Source: Parelaphostrongylus tenuis
Lineage: Eukaryota > Nematoda > Chromadorea > Rhabditida > Metastrongylidae
Length of the DNA: 64,000 nucleotides
Reading direction: 5' to 3'
Assembly (NCBI GenBank): GCA_019055375.1
Contig: JAHQIW010005562.1
Location: 124,001-188,000, forward strand
Part shown: one piece after another, positions 1-11,687 of the stretch
Position numbering within the stretch: position 1 is the first letter of the stretch
Layout: every line of letters begins with the position of its first letter
Translations under genes and position numbers: made by a program
Notes under the pieces: generated by a model
Seen by the model: the letters and a program-made list of their open reading frames with translations, nothing else
The model's database searches: none
What the model was told of the DNA's origin: nothing

Positions 1-294
1 GATATACAGAATGTTTTTACAGAATGCTTGCCAAAAAAGTAGCTTCGATTCGAATTTGTTGGTCCCGGAGAGAACCTCTTTCTACGCCATCCGGGAGGTA
101 AATTTAGTATTTAAATGATTTTCTCAGGAAATAAATTTCATGATTCTAGCCAAGTGGACTTGATTCATGCTATCTCTCGTGTGGTGAAAAGTTGTTCCAT
201 GGGCGTTCCTATCATCATTGATCCTTGATCGGATATGACTTGTGACATAGCCTTACAATCGACTGTTTCATATCCTTGCTATAATGATTGAATA
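1..294. other. Unassigned intergenic DNA
   Basis: No convincing exon, transposon motif or repeat shared with the rest of the window was seen here. The sequence runs up to the left end of a foldback element. Confidence 0.4.
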
Positions 295-588
295 TAGACT
301 GCGAGAATGTTTGAAGCCCTTTCGAGGTTGGTGCGTTAGTGGCTTATAAACGTTTAGGTGGTAACGCATGCCTCATCAGAGCTTCACCTACCCCCCACTC
401 ATAGTAAGATGGGGAGATGTGGTTTGTGACACAACATGCGATTATGATTGTAACCATGTTTTAGTTGATAGCTTAATGCTGTTATAAAACATAGATATAT
501 CCTTTCAAACCTCCAGCGTTACCGCCGAAAATTACGTTAGCCCTTGACGTACCAACCTCGGAAAGACTTCAAACAATCTCGGAGTCTA
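295..588. repeat. Foldback MITE, family 1 copy 1
   Basis: The left end (TAGACTGCGAGAATGTTTGA...) is repeated in inverted orientation at the right end (...TCAAACAATCTCGGAGTCTA), giving terminal inverted repeats of about 40 bp that include CGAGGTTGGT and ACCAACCTCG. A second copy sharing these termini lies at 39438-39674. No coding capacity is visible. This is best read as a non-autonomous DNA transposon. The exact ends and target duplication are uncertain by a few bases. Confidence 0.75.
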
Positions 589-2779
589 AATGACTGATTA
601 TGAATAAGCCGCAATAAACAAAGTTTAAGTAATCTGGTTTTCTAGTTTTCTGTTCTGAATTCGTATTCAGCGAGAAACAACATCAGTACATTTCAAGTAA
701 CGCTTCTGGAAAAGATGTTGTATAGCATTGTTGGTTGTACAGAATATTGAGCAGTATCAGACAATGAGTGCTTTGCTGCGTATTTGCATGACTTGTACAA
801 AATAAAGCTTGTATAACTCGTTGTTCAATGAATACTGAATTTCGCAACCCAACCTTCCTCTAGTGAGACAAAACGGAGTGGGTAAACCATTAGCTTGAAT
901 TCTACCTCTGCTACTATACTATACATTGAGAGGACTTCTGGAAAAACACTATATCAGAATCGCCCAAATTTGAGGGATCGAATGACAGCTTAAAGTGCGA
1001 GAAAAATGAAAAAGGTGGGCGTCGATTGCGAAGCGTGGTCTTATTTTTGCTGCTATGGTTCTCTTAGAAAGGCTTTTCTCAAGAACTCTACATTGATAAA
1101 TCGTCAGGGAATCAGTTATTAATTAAATGATTACCAAATCTCAGACGAAAAAACGAAAAAGGCCTTGTCTTAAAAGGGTGGAAGATTCATCTTAATAAAC
1201 GACAATTGCCCACAATTATAATGTCGTCACTCATATTCACACTGCTTGATTATGCTGACTATGTGGAGCATTTCTCTGGTTCCTTAGTAGAAAAACATTT
1301 TTCATCATTCTTTCAAGGTCAGGAAAGCGGTGCCATACTTAAAAAATGGATTAAAACACCGATTAGATTATTGCGTGAAGTCCTAGTATTCAGCATATGA
1401 CTGTGTTGTCACCTACGCAAAAATTGATAAAATTCATGGATAGGCTTGTTTTTTTTTTTGTTTCCAAAAATCGAACATCATGGAATGACCACGACAAATT
1501 AAATAGAAAGAAAATCATTACAGGAAGGTGGTCTGTGGACATTAAAAGCATAATACTTTTCTATTTCTTTACTAACTAAGTTTCCAATTGGAAATATCGA
1601 AATCGATCTCAGCTCTGAGGAAATGCCCACCCTATGTAAACTGCATACTGATCTTAGGTACAAATCTAATACGGACGGGTGAGAAAAGAGTGAGATAAGT
1701 GTTGTTCAAAGGAGAATCACGTGGCTTTTGCAATCATTCGTGTAGCTTGAACCTCGACAAATCTAATGCTGCACTTTATTTGTGGATTGGCTATTACGTG
1801 CTCTGCAGCAGTAAAAATAACCTTTTGCTCCACAGTCGGCTCGTGTTCGCCTGCATTTCTGTTATTTATGTGGAGATTTTTTACCTGTTTCGTAGATATT
1901 GTTAGGTTTTCGTGCTGTCATTGTAGAAGAAGCTTTGTTCTGTCGTTCTGCTAATCTCAGTGAAGTGTGAGGACACATGCACTCCTTATCTAGCAAGTTG
2001 CAGGAAGGTGAGTCTGAACGTCATAAACTCATCAGTTCACTGAATATGAAATTGAGTGTTTCACCGTTTGCATACATGGCTACCATCGAGGTGCTGATGT
2101 GCGAACGGCCTGTAAGCATTAGTACGAGTGCATACGATTGTGAACGATGATTGATTCATCGCTCTAGGGAGTCTCGCTGCAAGTACATCTGTTGTCCTTC
2201 TTATCTGAACAATGAATTTATACCTAATGTGATTTTTGATTTTACAAGGTCTTATGCTGACATCTTCCCATAGCATTCTTTTTAAGATGAGCTGAATGCT
2301 GACGAACATTTGTTCCAATTCGAAATGCCAGCTTCACATCTTTTGCATGAAGTAGCAAACGTTACTGTGAAAAGTAAAAGCTGAATTTGACTGCGCTGAA
2401 GCAGGATGAAAATAGAGACAAATTAGACAAAGCTTCGCAAGACAGTCTCGCATAGGTGTTACGCCAGCTATAGCAGTGCCAAAAAAACGATGTAACGTTA
2501 TGTGCATGCTGACATTTTTTTTTCTTGAAACCTTGTGAGCGTCGATGAAAGACATTGGGTACACATTAGTGCGCATAGAGACTATTTTCTATTACGTGTG
2601 ACACCTGCCGCTCCGTCATTCATGAACTGGCTCAAGAGGATGTCACTTAATCTTCCAATCTTCCCTTCCTCGTGCTAGAGTATTCCACTGGCTTCTTCTT
2701 GCTTTCAAGAATGCTTAGGCATGATATCTCTCCTCTAGAATTCCTGTGAAAGATTATGATCTGTGAGTCGGAAATTTAT
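589..2779. other. Unassigned intergenic DNA
   Basis: Several 60-85-codon open frames exist on both strands, but none shows a domain, clear splice signals or protein-like composition. No repeat shared with other parts of the window was identified. Confidence 0.35.
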
Positions 2780-2789
2780 CTACTGCACG

Positions 2790-3000
2790 TTTTACATCCC
2801 TAAAGATCTTTTCATTGATGGCTCTTGTGGATCGGCCGCCGTGTCGTCGCACCACCTGTCCGGAATACCTAGAATTTAGCAACTTCACATGTAGTATGGC
2901 ATATCTGATTTGTGTTCGTTCACGTAGTTAGGAGCTTAGGCTTCTTGATCTCACTGGAGAAATACGCGATCCTCCTAGAATCTATAGCGGCTATATTCAC
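2790..3000 (-). pseudogene. RTE-type reverse transcriptase C-terminal relic
   Basis: Read against the RTE element at 10.3-13.6 kb, this segment aligns base by base with the region around 10540-10690. Shared landmarks are CACCACCTGTCCGG (CATCACTTGTCCGG in the full element), the block CATCTG/CTCACTGGAGAAATACGCGAT, and TCCTCCTAGAATC (ACTCCTAGCATCG in the full element). It corresponds to the part after the RT thumb. It is strongly diverged with stops in all frames, so it is an old dead fragment on the minus strand. Boundaries are approximate. Confidence 0.6.
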
Positions 3001-3378
3001 TGAATGATGCTTCTTTACGTCTACAGATTTTAACGGAACTAATCACACCAGATGCTTCAGACGTCTGTTCTTATAGCTTCTCGAGGTTACGGTAGACCTA
3101 CGTTCCAAATGCGCGCCTAAACGAGCTAGAAAGGTGCACGCGTCGCGGATGCGTAGTCGGCTTGCGCTGCGTTCATCCGCCTCCGAGCACATTGTTTAAT
3201 CCACCTTCCCCCTGCTTGCATTTCCCAAATACCATCTTTAGTTTGCTTTATTTGTTGAGTGACATCACGAAGAGACTCTAATACAAAGTCCTCTAGCTTG
3301 TTGGTCACTATAAATGTAGTTTGCGCCTAGTTCTCATCGTGCCATGATTGATCATCAAGCCCATTTTGGCTCAGTTAT
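3001..3378. other. Unassigned DNA with a short hairpin
   Basis: A short hairpin (GCGGATG ... CATCCGC) sits around 3146-3182. A 60-codon minus frame (3126-3308) has a hydrophilic, somewhat protein-like first half, but no splice signals or relatives were recognised, so no gene is called. Confidence 0.3.
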
Positions 3379-4301
3379 GTTATCCGAAAACAAATAAAGA
3401 AACACGCTCTTTCACTGGACAGAAAAATTATCAAAAGGGTGTCAGCAACCACTCGAAAGCTTAGATTCTTGATTAGTACGCTGCATGGCTTTTTTTCGAA
3501 AAGAACCTTTTCAAACGCTATAGCAAAAAAAAAACGTTTATGTTCTACACACACCATATTTCTCATATAACAGAACTTTTTTCTCAATTTATAGGTAATT
3601 ATTCCATAGCGTAAATTTTCAAGAATCCAACGGTGTGCTTATTTTCTGGAAAAACCGTTCCGCTGCAGTCTAACCAGAAAAATAAGATCGAGTTTCGCAT
3701 ATGTAGGCATTTGTTTTTTGGCGAGAGTGTGGTGACCATGGATCCAGCACGGCGTTCCACGATCGATCCATCGACAGGTCGCGCTCAGGCGACTCACATG
3801 TGTAGTGCGATTTTTGTTATTTCAATAATCTAACCGAATTCTCTTTCTTTGATTTCTTCTGGTTGTTGTATGATATTATAGTATACCCAATGGTGTAGAG
3901 TGATCTTCAGAACATTTGCGTCAGGCGGGACTTGAACCCGGATTCCACCCAATCCGGGGACGCGTGCACTATCCCTTCCACCACCGATGCCTGTTTTGGC
4001 ACCACTGCACGCTACAATATATCTATCTGTCGGCAACCGACCGTCAACGTAGCTCGCATAGGTGCTATCGACATTGAACTCAATCAGTCATTATTGTTTG
4101 ACTGAGGATTTCTTTCTCTGTGAAAGAAACTTTAGATAAAACGTGCATAACGCGAGATTCCCTCTACACGTTCAAATGCTTTTTGTGCTTCCAGCGAAGT
4201 GAGCACTAGCTGCAAATTTAACTTTAGGATGGTTAATAACACCCCGATGAAATATTATTGTCCAGCGAGAGACGTCGTTTCTTCCATTGTTCTCAGATAA
4301 C
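3379..4301. repeat. Modular palindromic repeat, copy 1 (SINE-interrupted)
   Basis: The left end GTTATCCGAAAACAAATAAA and the inverse of the right end (GTTATCTGAGAACAATGGAA) form imperfect terminal inverted repeats of about 40 bp, continuing into CTTTCACTGGACA / CTCTCGCTGGACA. The interior carries family landmarks: a TAGCGTAA...AATCCAACGGTGTGCTTATTTTCTGG segment, and a GTGTAGTGCGATTTTTGTTATTT segment near 3802. A tRNA-derived SINE is inserted near its middle. No protein is encoded. Confidence 0.72.
3870..4090 (-). mobile_element. tRNA-derived SINE, family A copy 1
   Basis: On the minus strand a tRNA-like body carries a match to the pol III A box (TGGTGGAAGGG, consensus TRGYNNARNNG) and B box (GGTTCAAGTCC). 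A second copy at 35325-35520 shares both the tRNA-like part and flanking non-tRNA sequence (TTCAATGTCGATAGCACCTA, then GACAGATA, then TTGTAGCGT). The pairing arms of a functional tRNA are not all intact, so a SINE is preferred over a tRNA gene. Confidence 0.72.
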
Positions 4302-4599
4302 ATAAATGAACCCCCAATTTTCCTATCGATTAGATTATTACGCATGCAGCTCATGAATAGCAGCCCTGGCACTAAAGGTAATCCAGCTCATTATCGATTG
4401 TGTTATAGCATCTCGCTGCGCTTATTCCGTCGCACCATCAATATTCTTGTATTTTATCATTTTTGACAATCACATTACACATGTCGCATATATGCATGTT
4501 CATCAACCTATCTCTCCGTTCCGCCACTGCTCATGCAACTCTTCAACCATGATCATCCACTTTATGCAGTTTGTTTCAAGTGTTTTCCTAAAACCCACA
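4302..4599. other. Unassigned DNA
   Basis: Nothing recognisable was seen between the modular repeat and the next foldback element. Confidence 0.35.
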
Positions 4600-5115
4600 C
4601 GCAAATTATAAAATAGCTCGTAAATAATACTTGAGCCAACTTGTCATGTGGGTCTGTTATAGCCACTTCTACAGCCCGATACACTTGCTTCGGCTTGGCA
4701 GCCTCGTCAGTCGGGAAAGCCCTTTGCCCTAGCCAGACCTCTTAGGGCGCTCCAGTCCCTCTACTTAGACTAGGAGACGACAGACGAATTACATGTGACG
4801 TCAAGTGAGATAAATCACTAGATCGGCAGTGTTATACACTCGATTGTTCCTGACTGGTATTTTTGAATTCATGCTCAATTTCCACTATATCTCATAAATA
4901 TTTTTTAAGCCAACATTTCATGTGGTATGTTTACGGGCTCTAGCAGGCACAAAACTGCCGATCTAGTGATCTGTTCACTTGACGGCAGGGCGAACAGCCT
5001 GTCTGATTGACGAGGCTGTCAAGTGCGAAACACGTGTATTGGGCAGTCCATGAGCCCATAACAGACCACATGACATGTTGGTTAAACAATGATTATGAGA
5101 TATATTATAATCATT
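4600..5115. repeat. Foldback MITE, family 2 copy 1
   Basis: TGAGCCAACTTGTCATGTGG near the left end is mirrored by CCACATGACATGTTGGTTAA near the right end. Internal arms also pair: ATCACTAGATCGGCAG with CTGCCGATCTAGTGAT, and GATACACTTGCTTCG with CGAAACACGTGTATTG. Related copies lie at 19940-20565, 22975-23200 and 56335-56720. It is non-coding and probably a non-autonomous DNA transposon. Confidence 0.75.
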
Positions 5116-5269
5116 CATTTTATTTGCCGTATGCTTCCTCACCGCATTACAAATAGACGTAATCGGTCATTATAGGCTATTGTCGTTACCAGTTCGTTCA
5201 GGACATGTACCTTTCCTGGTATACGATTGTTTACTTTACGTTATGTCTACTTTGTTTCACTGTTACAGC

Positions 5270-5960
5270 CTCTCGGAAAAAATGAGTTGTGTTTTTTTTT
5301 TAATTTTCGTTAGTCATTCGATAGCTCAAATTCGCTAATTTAAATCATGTACCTTATTTGCAAAGCAACCTTCCAAATACGTTGTGGCAGCAAAGATAGA
5401 ATCAAGTTCCAAATTTTCTTCCTAGATTTTCAATTGTTACTCGATAATAAAAATTTTGACTATTGCGATGGTCTACTTTTTTTCTGGAAGCACTGTTGCT
5501 GTCCGAAGAAGATTGGGTTTCGCCCTCAACGTCATTTCTTGTCGCTAGAATGTGTGTAATGTTGCGAAAACGCTATGGCTTGTTGCCAATATCGTAATTT
5601 CCCATCCCATATGCCGGAGTAAAGAATGCGCGCCTACGTGTGATCTGCAATTCTATTTCCAGTGATACAGTGCAGTAAAAATTTTTTTCGAGAAACCAAG
5701 TTCAATATCAAAATCGTCACAATTTGAGCTATCGAATGATCAGAATGATCACTGAAAGTCTCAAGGAAAAGATTTGTCCAGCGAACACCTGTTGTGAAGC
5801 ATGAATTCATTTTTACCGTCATGACGTAGTAGGAAGGTCTTTTGGAAATAAGGTGGACAACTGCAGTTCTCAAAATCCAAGCTATCGAATCACCATTTAA
5901 ACTTTGAAAAAGGCGTTTTTTTTTCAAAGGCTGAAAGAGGGTAAAGATAACGAAAGTGAT
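5270..5960. repeat. Modular palindromic repeat, copy 2 (variant termini)
   Basis: Two modules in one orientation (GAGCTATCGAATGATC at about 5728, and CAAGCTATCGAATCACC at about 5877) are balanced by an inverted module at the left (GTCATTCGATAGCTCAAATT, 5311-5330). The second family motif appears as TTTGTCCAGCGAA at about 5774. The right end (TTTCAAAGGCTGAAAGAGGG) belongs to a terminal variant shared with the copy at 51318-52365. Confidence 0.65.
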
Positions 5961-8084
5961 TCTCACGATTATCAAGAGACATTTTTAACTAATAAGAGCG
6001 TTTTTCTTGGACGTTCAATAATCATCAAGAAGCTTAATCTCGGCAATTTCAACAGTTTGCTAGCTTTTTAAGGAGGCTTTTTAATGCACTGTAGTTGTGA
6101 ATATAATCCGTTGACCTCCGCGGACGCAAACTCCGCTGCCCCGCCTAGTCGCCAACTACAATACTTCTTATCGTTGCAAGACAGCACACGAATTACTCCA
6201 AAACTTGGCTGCGGGTCTTGCAACGAAAAATAGCACGGTAGTCGGTGATTGCTGGGAGAATGGAGAAGGTGGAGTCGCCTCCACGCTGGTAAAAACGCCC
6301 AATTTGGGTCTGTGGTACAGAACCGGATTAACTTGCGTTTGACACTCAAAAGCTACATTTGCAAATTACTTTCCGTGAATGGGTTTTCACTGGATTTTTG
6401 GTTCATTCGACGGCACAACTCGTTTTATTCGAAACTTATTTTGGTTTCTCCAAAAATGTCCTTAAAGGGCACTGTGATAGCAAAAAGAAGATTACGCTTT
6501 GCACACTTGAGTTTTTTCCCACATAGAAGTTATGAATGCACGGAAACATATCAGCCTGTAGAGTGAATCATGAAATTAATGCAAACAAAAAGTTTTTTTC
6601 AAAGGCAGAAGATAAATCTATAAGTGACGAAAGTTGCACGCTGATCGCGAATCGCGCTAAGCCATCGATCAATTGCAGTTCGTGAGGGGTTAACTCTTTG
6701 GGTACAGCGTGCTATTTTTTCACGACGCCACGTAGCGTCACATGTCCAGACAAATCTGTGCTGTCGCGCCGCATTGGAAATAAAGAAATTCAGTTGAAGA
6801 GCTGAGATTTTGAGGCGACATTATCATCACCAGATAATAGAATATCGCACAGCAGAATTCTGTAAACGTTTTCTTCTATTATGAAGAGCGCCGATAAGTC
6901 GAAACAATCTTAACATTTGTCCTTGTCTTATCTGTGTCTTTTTAGTCATTTGATAGCTTAGATAATACCTATTCGCCTTCATAATATGTTCTAATAATTG
7001 AAAGATGTTTACCATTTTCACTTTGGAGTCCTTTACTTCAGCTTCACGTCATTTGTTGAGTATTATACAGTAAAATCCTGATTCTCGCCAAACATGGTCT
7101 CTACGAAAAGGTTCTATGTATTGAATACATTATTATACATATTCTCAGTGAAACAACGCTTGACAACCTACCTTTACTCATTCGTCAGCACCTGCCTAGA
7201 ACTTACTCGTTTGCATAGAATTTGTATTGTGACAATCAGCTCTTAGTACTTCTCGCTCTCTCGGTAGGCTATTATTAGCCATGTGATAGTTTGAGAAATG
7301 GCGATTTTTGTAGGAATTGATTTTTGAATTGGTCGTCCTAGTGCTTAGTAGTAACGAAGAGAAGATTACTCCTGACCGTGGAGTGAATCATTGTTTGGAT
7401 TTGATTGCGGATCCTCTGGAACTTATGAATCAGATGTTGAGGCACTGTATCAACTCTTAATATAGAATCACTGTGATGTATCAAAGAGTGGAGCTAATCC
7501 GTTTTTTTTCTAACGAATACGGAAATACTTGAGAATGAACATGTCCACTGCTGATTGCGCAATCTTCTCACCTATCTTGAGAGTGAGAGCGTTTTTTCTC
7601 TCTCATTATTCTTCTGATAATCATAGGTATTCGTCTGCCGAGCAGGCAGCCTCGAAACATTGGGCACGCACAGTTTGTAGACGTCGAACAGTCTCTTGCA
7701 CCCGAACATTTCGTTGTTTTGAGCATCTCCTGTTGTCATTATATAGAAGAGTAGCGTACTGCGTGACGACTACTTCTCAGCTCACTCACCGATTTTCAAC
7801 TGTCAGTACTTTCTTCAGAAGACGATGTACATCACAGTAATGCTTGTGGTGCTTGAAAGATCTCGTCCTCTTCGATGTATGAGAACCTCAATTTGGCTCG
7901 TAATCTACTCAGTCACTTAGAAGGTAAATTCTGAAGAGAGTGAATGCTGTGGAACTGAACAGTGAAAGGGTGCAATACGTAGAAAGTGTAGTGTGTTGTA
8001 GAAAGTGCATAGTCTAATCTTATATTCTTCCAAAGTTTGGACCTTTCAATTAAAATTTTTCAGGCATCCTTGATTTTTTCCGTC
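5961..8084. other. Unassigned DNA with repeat fragments
   Basis: A fragment at about 6584-6632 matches the terminus of the modular repeat variant (TTTTTCAAAGGCAGAAGATAAA...). An inverted module fragment lies near 6940-6965. Plus-strand frames at 6249-6566 and 7529-7840 lack domains or splice evidence. No gene is called. Confidence 0.35.
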
Positions 8085-8825
8085 AGAAGGAAACAAATGA
8101 AAAAGCGTACCTTTTCGCCGTACAAGGACTTTACATAAGAGTGTTAGTAATTATTTTATAGCTTAAATCTCTGGCTAGTGCAACATATAGGCATTTTTCA
8201 AAATGGTCTTTATTATACGCTACAGTGAGAAAAAACATTTGTGTTTCACACACACCTTTTCCTCGCCAGACAGAGCGCTTGCTTTAGGCTATCAATAATC
8301 ATTCAACTGCGTAAGATTTGAAGATTCCAACGCTGTGTTTATTTTCAAAAACACTGTTTCTTCATATTGCAGCAGAGTTAATAAGACTGAATTCATATGC
8401 GCAAGCACGCACATTTTGGCTATTCTACAGGGTGAGGGGCGAAGCCAGGACATATGCGATAGGTTTCAACACGGCCATCGATCGACTGGCCCTTCCTGGG
8501 GCCACAAGGAAGCATGATTTTTGTTATTCATTTATTATATGTTTCTCTTCTTTGAAAGAAACCCCACATCCGACGTCTGAATCGGATATTTAAAAAATTT
8601 TCTTTACACATGTTTCCAGCGAAGTGAAAATTGAATTGCGCGGCCGATGTGAAGCATGACTTTATCTTAAATTTTGTAGCCTTATAAAAATGTCTTTTGA
8701 AGGATCGGCCACGTTGCGCACTAGCCAGAGATTTAGGCTTTTCGAATGATTCTTAACACTCTTTTGAAAGATTCTTGTCTAGCGAAAGGAGTCAATTTTT
8801 CGTTTGTTCTCAGCTAACCGAATTG
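8085..8825. repeat. Modular palindromic repeat, copy 3
   Basis: The left end (GGAAACAAATGAAAAAGCG) is mirrored by the right end (TTTTTCGTTTGTTCTCAGC). Inside are the family segments AATCATTCAACTGCGTAAG / ATTCCAACGCTGTGTTTATTT (8298-8344), the CACACACACCTTTTCCTCGC arm, and a right-hand module with TCTAGCGAAAGGAGTC. The open frame at 8318-8593 reads through the repeat and is not a gene. Confidence 0.68.
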
Positions 8826-9921
8826 AACCGCATTCTATATTGGTTAGTCGAGTATAGTAGATTTCCTCCTTTCGCTTGCCACACCGAGCTACTCATTATT
8901 GCCGTAGACAAATCTGAAGATCTCAATACACATAAGTAATATTCGACAAATGAACAATAACAAGCAATGATTAGGATGATTTTAAATCAAGAGACAGAAT
9001 GTCACGATCGAATTCCGAGTGGTGTCGATGTAAGTAAATGGCACTCCTAACGGCTTGAATCTTTTCTAAGGTTCTCGTCTTGTGTCAGCCTTTTCAAGCA
9101 CAACACTGGCTACCTGGTATTAGAACACTTCCCTCTCGAGATTCTTGTTTCACATTGGCTTGTAAGTAGCCTGCAACCCAGGACTAACCAATACCTATGG
9201 AAAACACTTCTTTTCCAAGATTTTCGTTTTGTGTCGGCTTATGAGTAACTTACAACCACGACACTAGCCAGCTGTGCTAGAAGACGCGATTTGGCTGCCA
9301 ATTGAAAGGCACGAGACGATCACCGCGAAAAAAAGACACCGACGAGATGGTGTGGGGTGTGGTAGACATGAGCCGGATGGCATAACCCACTGCCTGTGCA
9401 GTGATTAGACCATGATGATCATTTGTACGTAGATAGCCTAACTTGTCATGAGTTTAAGCAAAGAGTAGATAGTAGTTAGCCCCATGACTAACTGCCATTC
9501 ATACTAATTCTTGCAATTTGTACGAGCACTAACTTCAGACTTGTCTGCAAATGTTGGTCCGAGAAACGAGATCGTACAAAATTACTGGCCTCTTGGACGA
9601 GAAAACACCTTCTTGTCGCCTATGGGAAGATAAGTTTCCAAACAACATCACTAAAGCACTCGTCGATTATCGCTCATCTTTCGACATACATTGATTTTCA
9701 TCGCTTGAGTACTACCTATGAGCCAGCATTTACGACGTGTACATCACTTTCCGTGGTGTCTTCGCCTTCGTCACCGGCCTTCCCTTTTCCAGTGTTTCCC
9801 AAAAAACAAACGAGCGCGACTTCCTAGTGTTCATTTGTAGGTTCAACAGAGTCTTTTACTCAAAATGTTTGCTCACGTATGATCTTTGATAAGATTATTA
9901 CGGTTAGCAGCTTATCATATT
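8826..9921. other. Unassigned DNA with a small tandem array
   Basis: Apart from the degenerate tandem repeat at 9062-9290, no exon or transposon motif was recognised. Confidence 0.35.
9062..9290. repeat. Degenerate three-unit tandem repeat
   Basis: Three diverged units begin near 9072 (TTCTCGTCTTGTGTCAGCC), 9142 (TTCTTGTTTCACATTGGC) and 9222 (TTTTCGTTTTGTGTCGGC). Each continues with a segment like AACCACGACACTAGCCAGC and TAGAACAC. Spacing is about 70-80 bp. Confidence 0.6.
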
Positions 9922-10145
9922 AGGTTGACAAGAAATTTTCGGAATTTTTCATTTTTTTTATTATTTTTCATGCATTTGAGTTTTGCTCTTACTATTGCTT
10001 AGAGCAACTTCTTGCGGTAATTTTGATATATTACACGTTTGGATTCGAGTGCTACCTGGGCACGCAGCGATACTCGTGCTGTATCAGCGATGGTTTTTGC
10101 TCTTGGGACAATTCTATTTTGAAATGAATGTATAAGTGTTTAGTA
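9922..10145. repeat. Mariner-like MITE, family 3 copy 1
   Basis: The left end TTAGGTTGACAAGAAATTTT follows TA and resembles mariner terminal repeats, many of which begin TTAGGTTG. A second copy at 16388-16848 shares AGAAATTTTC-GGAA, TTTGAGTTTTG, the GCTTAGAG segment and the right-hand block CGATACTCGTG...GGGACA...GTATAAG. No coding sequence is present. It abuts the modular repeat that starts at 10153. Confidence 0.6.
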
Positions 10146-10307
10146 CTTTCCTGTTTCCTGTTAGATAGCACGGGATAGAAACGATCTTTCTCGCTTAACA
10201 AAGACTTTCCATAACGCTTTCAATAAATAATCAGAGGCTTAAATCTTCGGCTAGTGCGCTGCATGGCCATTTTTTTGAAACACCCTTCATCACCTGTATC
10301 ACCTGTA

Positions 10308-11171
10308 TCACCTGTCGTCCCGTTGATCGTCGAGTGACTCGAGCGGGTACCAGCAACTCTTCCATTTTTCCCTATCGCGTGCAAGAGTAGCCCAGTGGGT
10401 CCTCCTCGCTCTAGGAATTCGCTGAGCATCATATCTTTCTTCCATCGCTTTCGTGAAGAAATCGGACCAACGGGTCAGTGGTCTTCCTTTAGAGCGCTTG
10501 ACGTCCCGAGGAATCCAGTCGGTAACGGCTCTCGTCCATCGATTGTCGTTGAAGCGCATCACTTGTCCGGCCCACCTTATTTTCGATATCCTGGCGTGTA
10601 GAACGGCGTCTCTGATTTTCGATCGTTGACGTAGGTCGGAAGTTCGGATCCTTTGTCTCATCTGCGAAATACGAGATACTCCTAGCATCGACCTTTCGAC
10701 TGCGCGTTCGATAACGGCAAGTGATCTTTCATCCTGCTTACGTAGCGACCTGGTTTCTGCTGCATACGTTAGGGCAGGGTTAATTGTCGAGTCGAAAAGG
10801 TGGGCACGGAGACGGATGTTCTTTGTCCTCTTCACTACATCTTCGATGGTCTTAAACGTTCCCCAAGCCGCTCGTTTCCTCCTGCTCAACTCTGGGGCTA
10901 GGTCGTTCATCATGTTGATATCACGACCTAGATAGATGTAACTGGAGCATTCGCAAATTGTCGTTCCGTTGAGCGTAAATGGGGCATTAGAAACCCATCC
11001 ATTCCTCATAAACATTGTTTTCGTTAGATTCAGTTGAAGACCGATCTTTCCACAGGCGTTATCGAAATCAGTCAACATTCGTTCCGCTTGGCTGATGTTT
11101 GGTGTTATGAGAACGATATCGCCAGCAAAGCGAAGATGGTTTAATTGTCGACCGTCAATTTTCACTCCCAT
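10308..11171 (-). pseudogene. RTE reverse transcriptase, palm/thumb and C-terminus
   Basis: This open segment of 287 codons covers the catalytic palm and everything downstream. The active-site block reads HLRFAGDIVLI where the family has F/YADD, so the first of the paired aspartates is Gly (codon at 11121-11123). The thumb region GLQLNLTKTMF, a YLGRDI block, and the conserved tail WAGQVMR...GRPLTRWSDFF follow. It is in the same frame as the 11340-11666 and 11688-12215 segments, separated by a TAG at 11178-11180 and a TAA at 11340-11342. Confidence 0.88.
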
Positions 11172-11339
11172 TTCGTCCTATTCCAATGTTCGCATGACGT
11201 TTTGTAGGGTGGCAGTAAATAGTTTTGGCGATATTGTATCACCTTGTCGAACCCCTCTTCTTACGTCAATGGTGATATTGTTGTAGAATGGAGATATTCT
11301 GGTCGTGAAATCTTTATAAAGCTCACGAAGGATCATTAT

Positions 11340-11666
11340 TTACCGAGTAGGGACGCCCTGATTATCCAGAGCCTCTATAACCGCTTCGGTTTCCACTGAA
11401 TCAAAGGCTTTTTTCAGATCGATAAAAGTGAAACAGAGTGGTTGTTTGTACTCTCGCGAAACTTCAATGAGTCTTGTGATCGTGTGGATGTGGTCCATGG
11501 TACTAAATCCTTTTCTGAACTCTGCTTGTTCGCATGGCTGTCCTTCGTCCAGTGTTCTGTCAATCCTGTTCAGGATTGCTCCAGTAAAGAGTTTATAGAC
11601 AACGGACAGCAAGCAGATTGGGCGATAATTGCCTATGTCATGAAGGTCTCCCTTTTTGAACAACAA
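11340..11666 (-). pseudogene. RTE reverse transcriptase, fingers/palm segment
   Basis: The segment contains the RT landmarks GNYRPICLLSVVYKLF, QAEFRKGFSTMDHIHTI and FIDLKKAFDSV; the last holds the first catalytic Asp. It ends in a TAA (11340-11342) directly before IMILRELY of the same frame. Upstream it is separated from the preceding segment by the TAA at 11688-11690. These are point nonsense changes, not structural breaks. Confidence 0.88.
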
Positions 11667-11687
11667 TACGGTCTTGCTGGTTTTCCA

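Noticed and set aside
3900..3980. Possible tRNA gene on the minus strand
   Set aside because: A and B boxes are good, but the stems are not all paired and the flanks are shared with a second genomic copy, pointing to a SINE.
7529..7840. 103-codon plus-strand open frame
   Set aside because: Arg/Ser/Thr-rich composition, no domain, no splice signals with compatible neighbours; consistent with a chance frame.
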